NCBI RefSeq assembly: GCF_947242115.1
Contig: NC_074719.1
Coordinates: 1,208,001-1,272,000, forward strand
Reading direction: 5' to 3'
From: Biomphalaria glabrata
Taxonomy: Eukaryota; Mollusca; Gastropoda; Planorbidae
Length of the DNA stretch: 64,000 nt
A program made the position numbers and the translations under genes. This document shows, piece after piece, positions 1 to 13,900 of this stretch. Every line of letters begins with the position of its first letter. Position 1 is the first letter of the stretch. The notes beneath the pieces are model-generated. The model was not told the origin of the DNA. It made no database searches and was given only the letters and a program-made list of their open reading frames with translations.

Positions 1-1489
1 AAGTCGTTACATTGTTCTTCGGGGCCTATTAAGTTTTCGTCTTCGGCATGGGTGTTTCTGTATTTACCGGTACCTCGAATGCCACTCACATAGAAAAATA
101 TATTGGTCAGTACGCGCTGACATCCTCTTTTGTTGATAAGGTATAAAATGATCGCCTCGCTGGGCAGGAATTTACGTTGCGGTGATATTACCCAATAGTG
201 GGAAAATTAAAGATTGGTATGGGCTTCAAATAACCTTTCTGAATCAAACTGTACCATTGTCCTTTTAATTGCATCAAGATAAATAATATTGTGACATCGC
301 CATCAGTGAAATCTCTCGATATTTGCTTTGGCTTTTTGGTCCCTATAATGTACGGAAGTTATTGGAAACTTTTCTTTTTTTTTTTTTCTTGGAAAGAAAA
401 TAGAAATGCTTGGTTTTTCTAGGAAATTTGGTAGATTTAGATCTAGTCATCTAGATCTAGAAAAATAATCTAGATCTATATATATAAGAGTCTATATTCA
501 GTCATGGATGTTATTCTGTCCAGTCGTTGGTCTTCCTGTCTGATTTAGGCACCCCATTCCATTAATCTTAGACTAGATATAATCGAGGACACTACTGTCT
601 AGTGTCTACGAGTACGATGACGTCGATGATTATTTAAAATTATAGATCTAGATAATAAGAAATAAGATATTTATATTATATATAAATATTATGGTATAAC
701 TTCCCATCGAATATATAATAATATATTATATATAGATCTATAGTACTACATAGTAGTACATAGCTATATACTAATATAGATCTAGTAATAATAATATCTA
801 TTGTATAGTATCCATCTTGGTAATATCAGGTTTATATATATTATAGATCTACATATATCTTATCTTATAAACTACGACTACAGTACAGGACATGAGACAT
901 TTTTTATTTTATTAAATTATTTCAAATTGACACAATCATCACACAATTTAGTTCATATACTATATTATATATGATATAGTATAGAAATACACTTATACAC
1001 AGGCTAAAGACTTAAATTGAGAATAGATTTAAACTAGACCACCCCTAGACCCTAGACTAAAAAAATACTTAACTAGATCTATATTTCTAGATCTAGTCTA
1101 TAGACTAATAGTCATAATACTAATAATAGTGATTCTATTATATTATATATTATATTATATCGAAGCTGTGTATCAAGGATTGGCCTCTTTAGTCACACAA
1201 GAAGTTGCAAAGGGAAAAGATCGTCTCACGAGACGTAAAATGCCACAGATTAGATTAGATTATTATTATAGTTATATTTACAAACTAGAACTGTAAACGT
1301 AGAGTCTTAGATCTATAGATCTATGATGTAGCAATTTAGATTCTAAAGCTCTAAGTAGTCTAAGTAAAATAAAAAGATAGTAGACTCTGTAGTAGAGATA
1401 GCTATGATAGATCTAGATCTAGAATCTATCAAGTATTTAACAAAAAATATTATCACACAAATTGCAAAGGATGATTTTACCATCACAAA

Positions 1490-1738
1490 AGAGATACAAG
1501 ACACAGATAGCAAAAATCAAACAGACACAAACACTCTTTTGTTCCCCTGGCAATCAAATCATTAAATAAGAACAATCTGGTATAAACTTTGTCGCATGTA
1601 AATTATGAGTGAGTCTGGTGTGAATGTACACTCTATGGTTTCTTATAGTTATAATGTTTTTTGTTTGGTGTAATGCACAAATTGTAAGACAAATTTCCAT
1701 ACGGATAATAAAGATTATTATTATTATTATTATAAAAT
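1490..1738 (+). mobile_element. Probable LINE 3' UTR fragment
   Basis: A stretch less AT-rich than its surroundings ends in GGATAATAAAG followed by (ATT)n at 1717-1733. Polyadenylation-like signals followed by short tandem tails are typical of LINE 3' ends. No coding part is left. Confidence 0.35.
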
Positions 1739-2164
1739 TACTTCAAAAGAGAAGATATGATACTCAACAATAAGTAACTAATACTCCAATACTGGTCAAC
1801 TAAACTCAGACTAGATCTTTATCAACTATTTTAGTAGATCAACAGCTCTATATTAGATCTAGTATTAGTCCAGCCACTCAAGAATTTAACACTGTCCCCC
1901 CCCCCCCCCCCCCAGGCTACAGTCTACTATAAGTATAAGTGTCAGGCAGTAAACATGCATCTGTCATCTATAGGCCTACTGCTTCTAAAACCAACTGGAT
2001 AATAATTTGTAAGCAAATTTGAATTCTTCAGATGTTTAAAAATAAAAATTAATGTGATATTAGTCAAGTGTGTTTCCTTAATACATTTTCTCCAACACAT
2101 TATTGATGAATTCTTTAGTAAAGAACTCTGAATCTAGAAAAGTTCACTGATATAAAATTAGCGT

Positions 2165-2570
2165 CATTACAAGGATGCATATATCATGAAAGTAGCATGC
2201 TTGATTGGGAATGCAGGAGCTGTCTTACAAAAGCTACGGCCTATCTCGGTAAACAAATCAATAAGCATGTAGACCGAATTGCACCATCTCAATACTATTT
2301 GTTTTCCAACAGCCACTTGCGATACATGGAAGTCACCCATAAAGGTCAAAGAGGCAGAAAAGGTTGAGAACGATCCCAGAAATAGCAGAGAAATCTTCCA
2401 CTACACAAGCACTTGCCTCTATAAGCAAAGTGATGACAAACGTGGTATGACATCCATGGGATGTATCCTTAGACAAGCCAGCAAAACATTCCCCAAACAT
2501 AGCAATAAGAGACCAAAAAGAGAAAGATGAAAACAGGGCTGTCTCTCTAACATGGTGTCACACCTTTTTA
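2165..2570 (+). mobile_element. Old RTE-like LINE fragment, reverse-transcriptase C-terminus
   Basis: Broken reading includes RIGNAGAVLQKLRPI and FPTATCDTWKSPIK, which match RIGKAGSIFQRLQPI and IPTATYACETWKSSVK in the intact LINE at 60-61.7 kb. The copy is frame-broken and much diverged, so it is an older member of the same or a related family. Confidence 0.6.
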
Positions 2571-2639
2571 GAAAACCTAAAATCAGATGGCACTAGTTGT
2601 AAAGACCCTGTGGATTCCACTTGCATGATGCATAGGATT

Positions 2640-2690
2640 TATCATCTTCTTATTTGAAGTAACGTCTGTATTATATAAGATGATCTCTGT
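2640..2690 (+). mobile_element. CR1/L2-like LINE 3' end
   Basis: The motif ATCATCTTCTTATTTGAAGT leading to TTATATAAGATGAT matches the 3' end of the minus-strand LINE at 42.1 kb. Only the last ~50 bp are present. Confidence 0.4.
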
Positions 2691-3197
2691 GGAGAGATCT
2701 TGTTGCACTATGCCCTGAATGATGTGCGAGGGTCTAAGTAAAGTAAGTTACAGACAGAAAGTTGGTTGCATATTATATATACATGTATTTACTGTTTATA
2801 ATGATAATTAAACATCTTAGGAATGCATCTATATGTTTTTGAAGAATTGGTAATAGACATAGAGTGTTAAGGTCTTCTTTTTATGGCCAACAGTTAATTT
2901 GATTGCCTTGAAGTTCCCCAGCTAAATCTTTTTTTTTAAATGCTAAAAATAATTCAGATTCAGCTAAATATTTTAGTCACATAGCCAGTTGACTAATGAC
3001 AGCAAAATAGGTCAGAAGTTACTTGAAATTTATTTTACATATTGACTTCAAACCTTCATCCACACATACATACAAACACATATACACACAATTAGTAGCC
3101 CTTTTATTGGGTATATAGATTTTTATATTTCGCTGTACATTTTTTTTTAGATAAAAAAAATGAATGCTTTAATAAAGCACAACAGCACTGCTATAAG

Positions 3198-3255
3198 ATG
3201 ATAATTCTGGTGCTTCTGATGCTTGCACAAGAACTGCAGTCTACGTATATAGCAG
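3198..3255 (+). CDS. Signal-peptide exon of the cytokine-receptor-like gene
   Basis: Starts at ATG 3198 and codes MIILVLLMLAQELQSTYIA plus one nucleotide (phase 1), followed by a clean GTAAG donor. A pyrimidine run ending in TTTTTTTTAG lies just upstream at about 3141-3150, so this exon may itself be preceded by a 5' UTR exon that I could not locate. The in-frame hydrophobic run and the phase match to 4784 decide this start. Confidence 0.65.
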
Positions 3256-6200
3256 GTAAGTATATTTGTCATAACTAAATAATGGCAATGTCTTTGATTT
3301 CGAAGATTAAGGATGAGTGCAGTGCTTCATGTGGCTTTGCAAATCCAGTTGCGACCTGCATATTTTTCCCCATCTGGTGCAGACAAAGCCATTGACTGCT
3401 GTCTGTCTATTTAAGTTTTCCTTTTTGTCTTCTGCGCCTGTCTTCAATATCAGCTTTTAATAAGGTCTCATATGTGTCATACATAAATAGACTAAAGGAG
3501 AAATTAGCAGAAAAAATATACCTAAGTACCCAAAAAATGCTGGCTTCTTGAAAGATAATTCTCTGTAAACTAAATTCTAACTCCAATCAAAAAGTTGTAC
3601 TGGTACTTCACTAACTTGGATGTCTAGAAGTCTTTGTACTTTCTTATAATCAAACTAGCCCATCGGATTTCATCATCATCTGTCCCTTGACTTTCTTTTT
3701 TGTGGGTGTTGTGACAGTTTACGTAATCCAATCCCTCCACTTTTCCTCCTCAGCAGCTGTTTTTAGTGGGATACCAAGAGAGAGGCTGGCCCATTCTTTT
3801 ACATTGTCCAGCCAGCTTGTTGTCCCAATGTGTTTTCTCGATTAGACAGTAGTTAAGATTTACCTGAAAGTTATGCAGATCGTTGCAATATTCTGTCCAA
3901 CTTCTAAGCACATATCTGCTTCTACAGTCAGAAGAGTTCCATTGTTGTCCTCAATCACTGGTTTTAGCTTGTCTTACGCTGAGTAACGCTTTTACTGCAT
4001 GCTACAATTAATTAATTTTTTTTCTTCTTTTGATTGAATGTCATTAAAATATACAATTTATAAGAGAAATAAGAGAAACAAAATAAGATAAATAAATCAT
4101 TACATCAACTCTCGTGCAACCATAGTATATATCATGCAACCCTAGTATATATCATGCAACCCTAGTATATATCATGCAACCGTAGTATATATCATGCAAC
4201 CGTAGTATATATCATGCAACCGTAGTATATATCATGCAACCGTAGTATATATCATGCAACCATAGTATATATTTTTCATGTGAAGATTATACTAGGCAAT
4301 TTTTTAAAAGATGTCTACCTGGCTGCACCATTTTGCTATATAACATTATTCCAAATTTGTTTGTAAATGTGTCTACCAAAATATTTTACATCTTTTGGAT
4401 GCTCCTTCTGTTTCTGAAGATAATTACATCCTAGCCCAAACCTCACGCAGGACAATGGGGGATGGCAGTGGTCAGGATTTGAACACAGGACCTGCTAGGC
4501 CACTAGAGGGCGCATACAACATGCCCAGGCAGTCATTTAAACATGATGTTTACCAATTAAAGAAATTTTGGGACTTATTCCCCTTTGTATTTTTTATTCT
4601 TTTTAGCTAGCATGAGATAAATATAGCTATGTAATAGTTGATCAATTTATATTTTCTGTTTCATTCATTTCAATGGGAAAAAATAATGACGAATGAAATG
4701 TGAGTTGTATTAGATATTTATGTTTACATTTCTAATTGAATTGAAAGATAAGATTATTTTTTTAATTATCGTTTATTGTGCAGAATTTAAAGAATGTGAT
4801 GGCTCTTTATTGAGGCCTATAATCATAGCTTCTGGCACCAGTAGGAGTCTGTGCTGTTTTAAAAATGGCTGCACCTCTGATTCTGACGAGCTTCACATTT
4901 ACAATAACACTGCCTGTCAGAATTTGATTTCAATACGTTCAAAGTCCAATAACTCTTGTTCAAGTGAAATTGAGATACTTACAAACCGCAATGAAGACAG
5001 TTGTGAATTTGTCTGTACAACAGAATGGCTTCAATGGAATAGGTCTGCACCTTATGACAGATGTCGTGTAGCTACTGCCAGTAAGTAACTTTGCTACCCA
5101 AAGCCTATTTTCACAAAACTGTGGCACTACTTAAATTTCCTAACCCTTTAAAATTTTAACAATACTACATTTTGTGTTTAGGTCATGAACTATACTATGA
5201 CTTTTTAGAAAAGTGTACTAGGTCATGAACTATACTATGACTTTTTAGAAAAGTGTACTAGGTCATGAACTATACTATGACTTTTTAGAAAAGTGTACTA
5301 GGTCATGAACTATACTATGACTTTTTAGAAAAGTGTACTAGGTCATGAACTATACTATGACTATGACTTTTTAGAAAAGTGTACTAATAACAGCCGCTTA
5401 AGCCATACCATTACTATTTCATTTAAAATAGTCATGAGTATTCCATAAAATATTGAAAAAAAACAGGCAAAATTAATGTAGCTTCAAATATGATGTAATT
5501 CAAAGATATGAATGAAATGATTTATTATATATATAGATTTATAAGGATTTAGGCAGCTTTATTTGAACCTTTAGATTCTAGAAGAAAGGATTAAATAGGA
5601 ACTAAGTTTCACACCTGTTGTTGAACTAAAGCTACAAGCTTATTCTATGAGCTTGGCTTGGCTACCTAGAAGGGGGGGCTCGAGGTTCGACACCCGACTC
5701 GGGCAGAGTTGTGTTTACTGAGCGCCTAAAGGCATCACGGAAAACCAACTCCTAGATACCCCCGCCCCCCACCCCCCACTGGTCCACAATTGAGATTGGA
5801 CCAAAAGCGCTCTGAGCATGCTATTAGCATGAAAGTAGCGCTATATAAAAGCTATAATAATAATAATATCCCTTGTCCGAAATGTAAAGTTTTAAAGTAT
5901 AAGAAATACACAAAATTACAACTCTCATTAGACATAAGGTAAGTAGACATATCAAGCTGGCAAGAAATAACATTACTTGACTTAGCGTATATACGGCAAA
6001 TATTACTAAAGCTAACTTCCACTAATAGTGTTACTAACCATAACAATACACATATATGTGCACTAAAAATAACATCAAACAGTATAGTCCCAAATAACTC
6101 TGCAGTCTGAATAACTTGGTAACACCCCCAGGCAGGTGGAGAAAAAAACTCAGTACCTTTCCCATTTTAAGGTTATGTCTTTCAGTTTCTCTCAAGCTGT

Positions 6201-9200
6201 TATCTTCCATTCTATCTGCAAACAATGATTAGTTAACGCATTATCCAGAACTTTCGTGTCTGGCAAGAGTTAGTGCCATTATCATTTGTTTGTTTCTGGT
6301 GACAGCGCCTTGATTAAGAGAGGGTAGGCCAATGAAAGTGACATTAAACAGTGGTTTCAGAAGAACCCTAATTTATGAAGATGTTGACATTCAGGGCTTC
6401 AGTGTTCAAGCTCTTTAAATTTATGAAGATGTTGACATTCAGGGCTTCAGTGTTCAAGCTCTTTAAATTTATGAAGATGTTGACATTCAGGGCTTCAGTG
6501 TTCAAGCTCTTTAAATTTATGAAGATGTTGACATTCAGGGCTTCAGTGTTCAAGCTCTTTAAATATCATTTAGCGAGAGACAAGGCTGTCCTTCAGTATT
6601 TTGGACAAGATTTGTTGGTGATTGACTTGTTGTCCTTTTGTCTTAATACCTTCATCTTAGTGCCTTCAACTCAGTGCCTTCAACTCAGTGCCTTTGTTTT
6701 AGTACTTTCATCTAAGTGCCTTAGAATTCATCTTGGTGTCTTCATCTTAGTGCCTCATCTTAGTGCCTTCGATTCAAAGATTCTTGCAGTTAATTTTTGT
6801 CTTGGTACCTTCATCTTAGTACCTTCATCTTAGTACCTTCATCTTATTGCCTTCATCTTAATACTTTTAATTTAGTACCTTCATCTTAATGCCTTTATCT
6901 TAGTACCTTCATCTTATTGCCTTCATCTTAATACTTTTAACTTAGTACCTTCATCTTAGTGCCTTCATCTTAATACTTTTAACTTAGTACCTTCATCTTA
7001 TTGCCTTCATCTTAATACTTTTAACTTAGTACCTTCATCTTAATGCCTTCATCTTAGTACCTTCATATTAATGCCTTCATCTTAGTACCTTCATCTTAAT
7101 GCCTTCATCTTAGTACCTTCATCTTAATGCCTTCATCTTAGTACCTTCATCTTAATGCCTTTATCTTAGTACCTTCATATTAATGCCTTCATCTTAGTAC
7201 CTTCATCTTAATGCCTTCATCTTAATGCCTTCACCTTAGTGCCTTCATCTTAATGCCTTTTCTTAGTGCCCTCCATTCAAACATTCTTGCAGTAAATTTA
7301 GACTTCAGTCAATTACTGTGCACTGCATAATGTATCACCAAGTTTCTTGTCAATGAGCTCTATGCCTTCATATACCTTTTTCTTTTTTTTTCCCTTACAT
7401 TTTACTGTACTGTATTTTCTTTTTCTTTTAGCCCAATTGTTCATTTGGCATTTTTTACTAACTCTGGCACTCTTTAGTCCACATTAGTCTGTTTTTAGGG
7501 ACTCTACTGTATAGCATATGCTAGAACAGTACACAAAATAACACTAGATGTACTGTACTCTTAACATTTCTTATTCCATATGCTAGTACAAAAGCTTTCA
7601 ATAGTTCCTTATCAGGCAGGAAAAACAAAATCTTACTTTCCCCTAGTTCATGGATCAGGCAGGAAAAACATAATCTTACTTTCCCCTAGTTCATGGATCA
7701 GGCAGGAAAAACATAATCTTACTTTCCCCTAGTGCTGTCTGAGCATGGAACAAGCAGGAAGACCAATGACTTAGAAGATCTAAAGTCTCTAATTAACATG
7801 CATGACTAGATTGACGCATGGCCGCTATTATGTAGTTATCTTCTATTATGGAGTGTCTGTAATTTACAAGATAAAATTAACATGAGGAATACCACATTAA
7901 AATCTGGTCGAATCTGTGAATATTTTAGATCCCCTCGGTGACTATGAAATGGTGAGATTTCAATATTCTGAAGAAGGAACTTTAGATGTGACAATCAGTA
8001 GTAAGGAAAATTTTAATCAAGTGCATTATAAATACCAGCTCACTGTGGTTTTAAGGTAAATATGTCTGTTGAGTGAACCAGTTGTCAGTAAATGTGAGAA
8101 GAGTGCTTAAAACTTCGTAGAGTTAATTAGCTTTAATGCATTGCACTCTATAGTTAGCTTAAATACTTTGCACTCTATAGCTAGCTTAAATACTTTGCAC
8201 TCTATAGTTAGCTTAAATACTTTGCACTTTAGACGCGTTGTGAAAGATGGAAACAAAAAAGAAAAAAAAAAGTCTCTTTATCTGAATAGTAATGGTTCTT
8301 ACTGTTGTACTTATCTACTACACTTCTTTACTAGTTGTGTCCAATTTAGCATACTTTTGAATATAGAATGTAAATGCATCTCTATTTAACAACCTAAAAA
8401 AAAGACTCATCTAATAAATGATGCCAAAAAAATGAAAAATGATACAAGTAGACGTGTTTGTAAAAAAATGTTTGTAAAATGTTTTACATGTTTCGGATCT
8501 TCCTTTAGAGTTGAAGATAATTTACTTCCTAGCCCCAAACTTGCCGCAGGATGACATGGGATGGAAGCGGGCAGGGTTTAAACCCGGGACCATCAATAAG
8601 TCCAAATGACAGTCCAGCGCACAAACCGCACGACCAGGCAGCCATAACATACACTAGACATAATATTAGTAGAATATGTGTTAAACATAATAAATAATGC
8701 ACATTTCTATGATAGGATATATCATTAAACATCTTTGCTGTTCTGTTTCATACTTCCCAAGGCTATGCAGCAATTAGTATTGATGTTGTTTTCCGTCACA
8801 TAACAGGTTGATTTTATTGGTTGATTTTATTCTTTTATTTTTTATTAGCAACGGATCCAAAGTACAAACAACAACAAATTTGACCGATAAAACAAGAGAT
8901 TTCATAATTTCAATCAGCCCACTTTTTGATGTCAACAATGTAGACGTATACCTCACTGTCAACAAATCTGTTTTTGTTAGGACATTTAATACAAGTATCA
9001 ATTTACTTTCTCACAGTGAGTAGATATATAGCATTATGAACAGAATTATTATATCCAAAAGTGAGAGGGGTATTATAGTACTTAGATTAAATTTTATTAT
9101 TTTTCTTACGTTAATAATTTAAAAACTAAAATTTTATTTCAAACAAATATTTCATGCTAAATAAATGTGTTTGAACTTGATCTGCATAAATAATTTGTTG

Positions 9201-10892
9201 TTTTTTTTTAATTTCAAATTTATACATCATAAATAAGACACCTAGCTATCGATTGGCTAGTCAACATTAATTAAAAATTTCAATCTATTCTGTTAACAAT
9301 GTAATGTAAATAATTGATCTATTTTGGGTTAATTTAACGTATATAATATATATATATATGTTTTGAATGTCTAGGTTCTATTTAATTTCTATCATATAAT
9401 GAAATTTTTAACACGAAAGCAATCTCTCACAGAAAAGAATAAAAGAAAAAAATATTTAAATCTGTATGTACTCCAATTTGTTAACAATTTTTAAAGAAAT
9501 TTCTCTCTCAACGTCCTTACTGCATATTTTAATCTGTAGGCTATCTATTTACTATGTGAAACAACATATTAGTTAGTTCTAGCTAGACTTATTGTCACTT
9601 ACACCACACAAACACTGAACACACACAATCAGAAACAATTCACACAGACACACTCAACATAAATCTTTTATCCCCCCAAATTTCTTGTAATGTAATACTT
9701 TTTGTATCAGCTTGCTTCATTGTGTCAAATCACCATATTCTGTAATCAATTTGCCTTTTTTTTTTACCCAAAACATAAGAAATAATCAAAAGGAAAGTAG
9801 AAAACTTTAAAATGGAAGTCACTGAGTTGACTGGTTATTGGAGATTTTCAAGGAGTCTAAATGGAACTTTATTGTTGCCAACTACAACAAAATTGAGCTA
9901 CAAACAAAAGAGCTGAGGAAATTTGATTCTGCAGTGCAAAAAAATGCACAGAAATTGTCATGCGAAAAAGTGCACAGAAAGGTTAATTCAAAAAAATGCA
10001 CAGAAATTGTCATGCGAAAAAATGCACAGAAATTATCATGTGAAAAAGTGCACAGAAATAGTCACGTGAAAAAGTGCATAGAAATTGTCCTATAACTTAA
10101 AAAACCTAGCTTATCAATACTTCTTTTATTCTCTACTCCAGAGATACCAAACTAGCAGGCTATTTATAGTTGTTCTGCCATAGATGGAAATCTCTAATGG
10201 TGTCACAATCCATTTTGGCAATTGCAGGTGGCATAGCCTATCAAATTTTATTTTATTTTATTTCCAGCATGGCTCAGAAAATTCCAGAACCTTAAAAAAA
10301 TTATTATAATTCAGAGATACAACAGAATTTGTTGAGTTTATTAAAATAAAATTCTGTATCCAAGTTAATTCAACAATAGTGTTCTTGTTCTTTGTTTATT
10401 GATGATGAACTCCAATTATGCTTGAGTGGAATAAAGGATTAGCTAAATCCAATCAGAACAACATAACAGCCAAACATACAGCATTACATTAAATTATATT
10501 TATATTTAACAGTTGCAATTTTTAAATTAAATATTAATTGTTGTTGTGCTATTCAGTTGTTCCTGGGTGTGTAGAAAATTTGAGCCTGGAAACAGATTCG
10601 CTGACATCCACAAAAGCTGTCATCAAGTTTCATACCTCCCAACTCATCAGTTCATTAGTCCCAATCATGGCAAATCTCGGCAAGCCGTTGATGTATCACA
10701 TTATTCTGTACAAGATGGATGGAATAAAGCAAACTTTACAGGCAAGTTTATAGAATACTAGCCAGAGATGACTGGCGGCCTGCGGTTCTTAGTTTGTGTA
10801 TCACTGATCTAGTGCCATGTTCCCTTACGTAGCAAAATTAAATACAGTGAAATTGGGTTTATCTGGTTTGTTAAAAGGCTACATTCTTCAAA

Positions 10893-10944
<52 letters not shown>

Positions 10945-13900
10945 CCTCCTTAAGTCGTAGAATGACTCTGGTTCACCTCGAACACTTTTTCATATGGCTG
11001 TGGAGCCCTATTTTGGAGAGACACTCCCATCCACATTTATTGCAGGTCAAGGTGGCTTTTGCATTGGTGGTAGAGGAGCTGGCCATTTTCCATGTGGCAC
11101 ACTTTTCTTAAAGAGCTGAGGCCCATGTTTTTTCACTGTCCATGGCTTTCTTGGTCACCGTCTCTCTCCAACTAGTGCAGTCTAAGGATATGTCTTCCCA
11201 ATGGTCATTATCAATCTTCACTAATTTTAAATCCTGTTTTATCACATCCACGTAACGGAGGTGGGGGCGACCAGTTCTTCTTGAGCCAGACACAAGTTGC
11301 CCATACAGAATGATTTAAGAGATGCGATTGTCCTCCATCCAGTGAACATGTCCTAACTAGCGCAGGCAGCGTTGCATGAGGACTGTAAAGATGCTGGGAA
11401 GGCCCGTTCTCAATAGGATCTCAGTATTACACACTTTCTTTCCATGTTATTTTTAAGATCCTTCAAAGGCAGCGCAAGTGGAATGAGTTTAGTTTTCTCT
11501 CTTGCTCAAAAACAGTATGTTTAGGCATTTTATTTATTTGTATTCATAGGGCCTTCTTACGTAGAATGTTTGAAATGTTAGACCTGAAATTCGTAGAATG
11601 TGTGATATGAAATGAATATTTGTTTTGAAATCTGAGGAATGTATTCCTAATCTGAATTGTGTTTTTTCTCCCTTTAGTTAACGCTCAACAAAACTGTTTT
11701 CAATGATCCTCACTCTGAAAGTCAACAGTCTGTGGCAGTGTTGTTCAATGAACTTGTCCCTTATATGAACTATACTGTGTCAGTGCAAGGTGAAGGTGGT
11801 GGAGGTCAAGGCTGTTTAAAAAATGTGTCTTTCACTACCAGTAAGGAAGGTAATCTTGATTTATTTGGAGTAAACTCTTATGTCTGCTACTCAACTAATG
11901 ACAAATAGTGATCAGTTCAGTTCATTGTTTTATTCAAGTTGTTAATGTTTGTTAAAGATAAGAACATGTAGTTCATGGCCACTCAGTCTGAGACGTTCTT
12001 TCAAGATGGCTGCCTGGTCAAACGGCAGCCTAGTCATGTGGTATATACTCTAGACCAAGGGTTCTCAACCTGTGGGTCGCGACCCCCTTGGGGGTCGATT
12101 GACGATCTGCCAGGGGTCGCCAAAGACCTTCAGAAAAATGAATTGTTTGTATCTATTCTTCTATTACTTTATGTGTGTGCGGGGGGGGGGTGTCGCGGTA
12201 AACAGGGGGATTGTAAAAAGGGGTCGCCATGCTTAAAAGGTTGAGAACCGCTGCTCTAGACTGTCATCTCAGTAGTCCAGACTATTATAAATTCATCATG
12301 GTAGACAAAATGTACAATCAGCACATTTCCTTTGGTGAAATGCTGCAGCATGGACCAAAACGTTTCTTGAATGGTAATGCCATTCATTTTTTTTAGAGAA
12401 TAGAAAAAGAATGAAATTCTGAGCTGAGATAATTACTATTATTTAAAAAAATGAAAAGAATGATTTAACACTGTTACAAATAGCTTTAATGATATTTTCT
12501 GAAGATTTGCTCTATCTATAAAATAAGCTAGGTAATTACACCAATTAGAAAGCCTTTAAAATAAAAGTTATCAATTTTTGCAAGAAGCAATTTACTAGTT
12601 AGCTATACCAGCTTTACTAGCTTAGCTACTAGTTCTACTAGCTTAGCTATTAATTTTTGGTAGCTTCTAATTTCCAGTGGATTGCTTTTTTGTTTTGTTT
12701 TGTAAGTAATTGTAACTCTTGTGACCAAAAAGTTGAATGTGTTTATCTTAAGTACCCTCTGTTCCACATCCTATTCAAGGGTTTCATTTGATTTTTTCTC
12801 TTTTAGCACCTGCAGCCCCACCTGAGCAGTTAACATTCTCCAGAAATAATGGCACCGGTTTGACGTTGATGTGGAAGGTTAGTAAATTGATCATTTTGAA
12901 AGGATTTATTGTTGTTACCAACACACCACACGATGAGATAAGCAAATACTTAAGTGTAACATCGTTGTGTAGTTTCCATTGTTATTTAAACAAATGAGGT
13001 CCATGGTCTTTTTAAGAGGTCAAAACCGCTTTGGCTACATATCATGAGGGCTTGAGTTCAAATTCCATCTTGAGCAGAGTTGTGTTTGCTGGAGCAGCAC
13101 AGAAAACATTTACCAGATACCCCCCTCCCCCACTGGTCCACAAAAGAGATTGGACTATTATTATAGCTTTTTTTTTTTTTTTTTAATATAGCGCTACTTT
13201 CATGCTTATAGCATGCTCAGAGCGCTTTTGGTCCAATCTCATTTGTGGACCAGTTGGGGGGAGGGGGTATCTAGGAGTTGGTTTTCCGTGCTGCCTTTAG
13301 GCGCTCAGTAAACACAACTCTGCCCGAGTCGGGTGTCGAACCTCAAGCCCCCTTCTAGATAGCCAAGCCAAGTTCAAGCGCGCTTGGCCTCTCGACCACG
13401 CTTCCCACGGCAGACTGAGCATGCTATATAGTTGAAAGACGCTCTATGTAAAAGCAATTTTAACAAAAAACTCTTTATGACAGTCATTGATTGCCAAGAA
13501 CTAAGCAGTGCATCTCAGGAAATATAAAAACAAAATGTTCCTAGCATTGTGTTATTATCCAATAACAAGATGTTCTTTGTTTAACAAGATTCATTGACAC
13601 GTCCCAGCCCTCTAAGCTCTACTTTGCCCTTCAGCTTCTACTAGACCAGGGGTTCTCAACCTGTGGGTCGCGACCCCCTTCAAGGTCGATTGACGATTTG
13701 CAATGGATTGTTTTTGTCTACTCTCCTATAGCTGTGTGTGTATGAGGGGGGGGGGGGGTCGCGGTAGACTGGAGGATTGTAAAAAGGGGCGGCCAAGAAC
13801 AAAAGGTTGAGAACCGCTGTACTAGACAGTCTGATACTGCCCGTTTGAAAAACTGAGGGACTCTTGAATATATCAGATATACATAATTAGAATAAATGAA

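Larger units (their letters stand above)
1..3140. other. AT-rich flank, no gene recognised
   Basis: From about 420 to 1430 the DNA is very AT-rich, with many copies of the palindrome TAGATCTA and AGATCTAGA. A C17 run lies near 1896-1912. Apart from the LINE scraps listed separately I see no exon or RNA gene here. Any promoter of the downstream receptor gene is not recognisable by eye. Confidence 0.6.
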
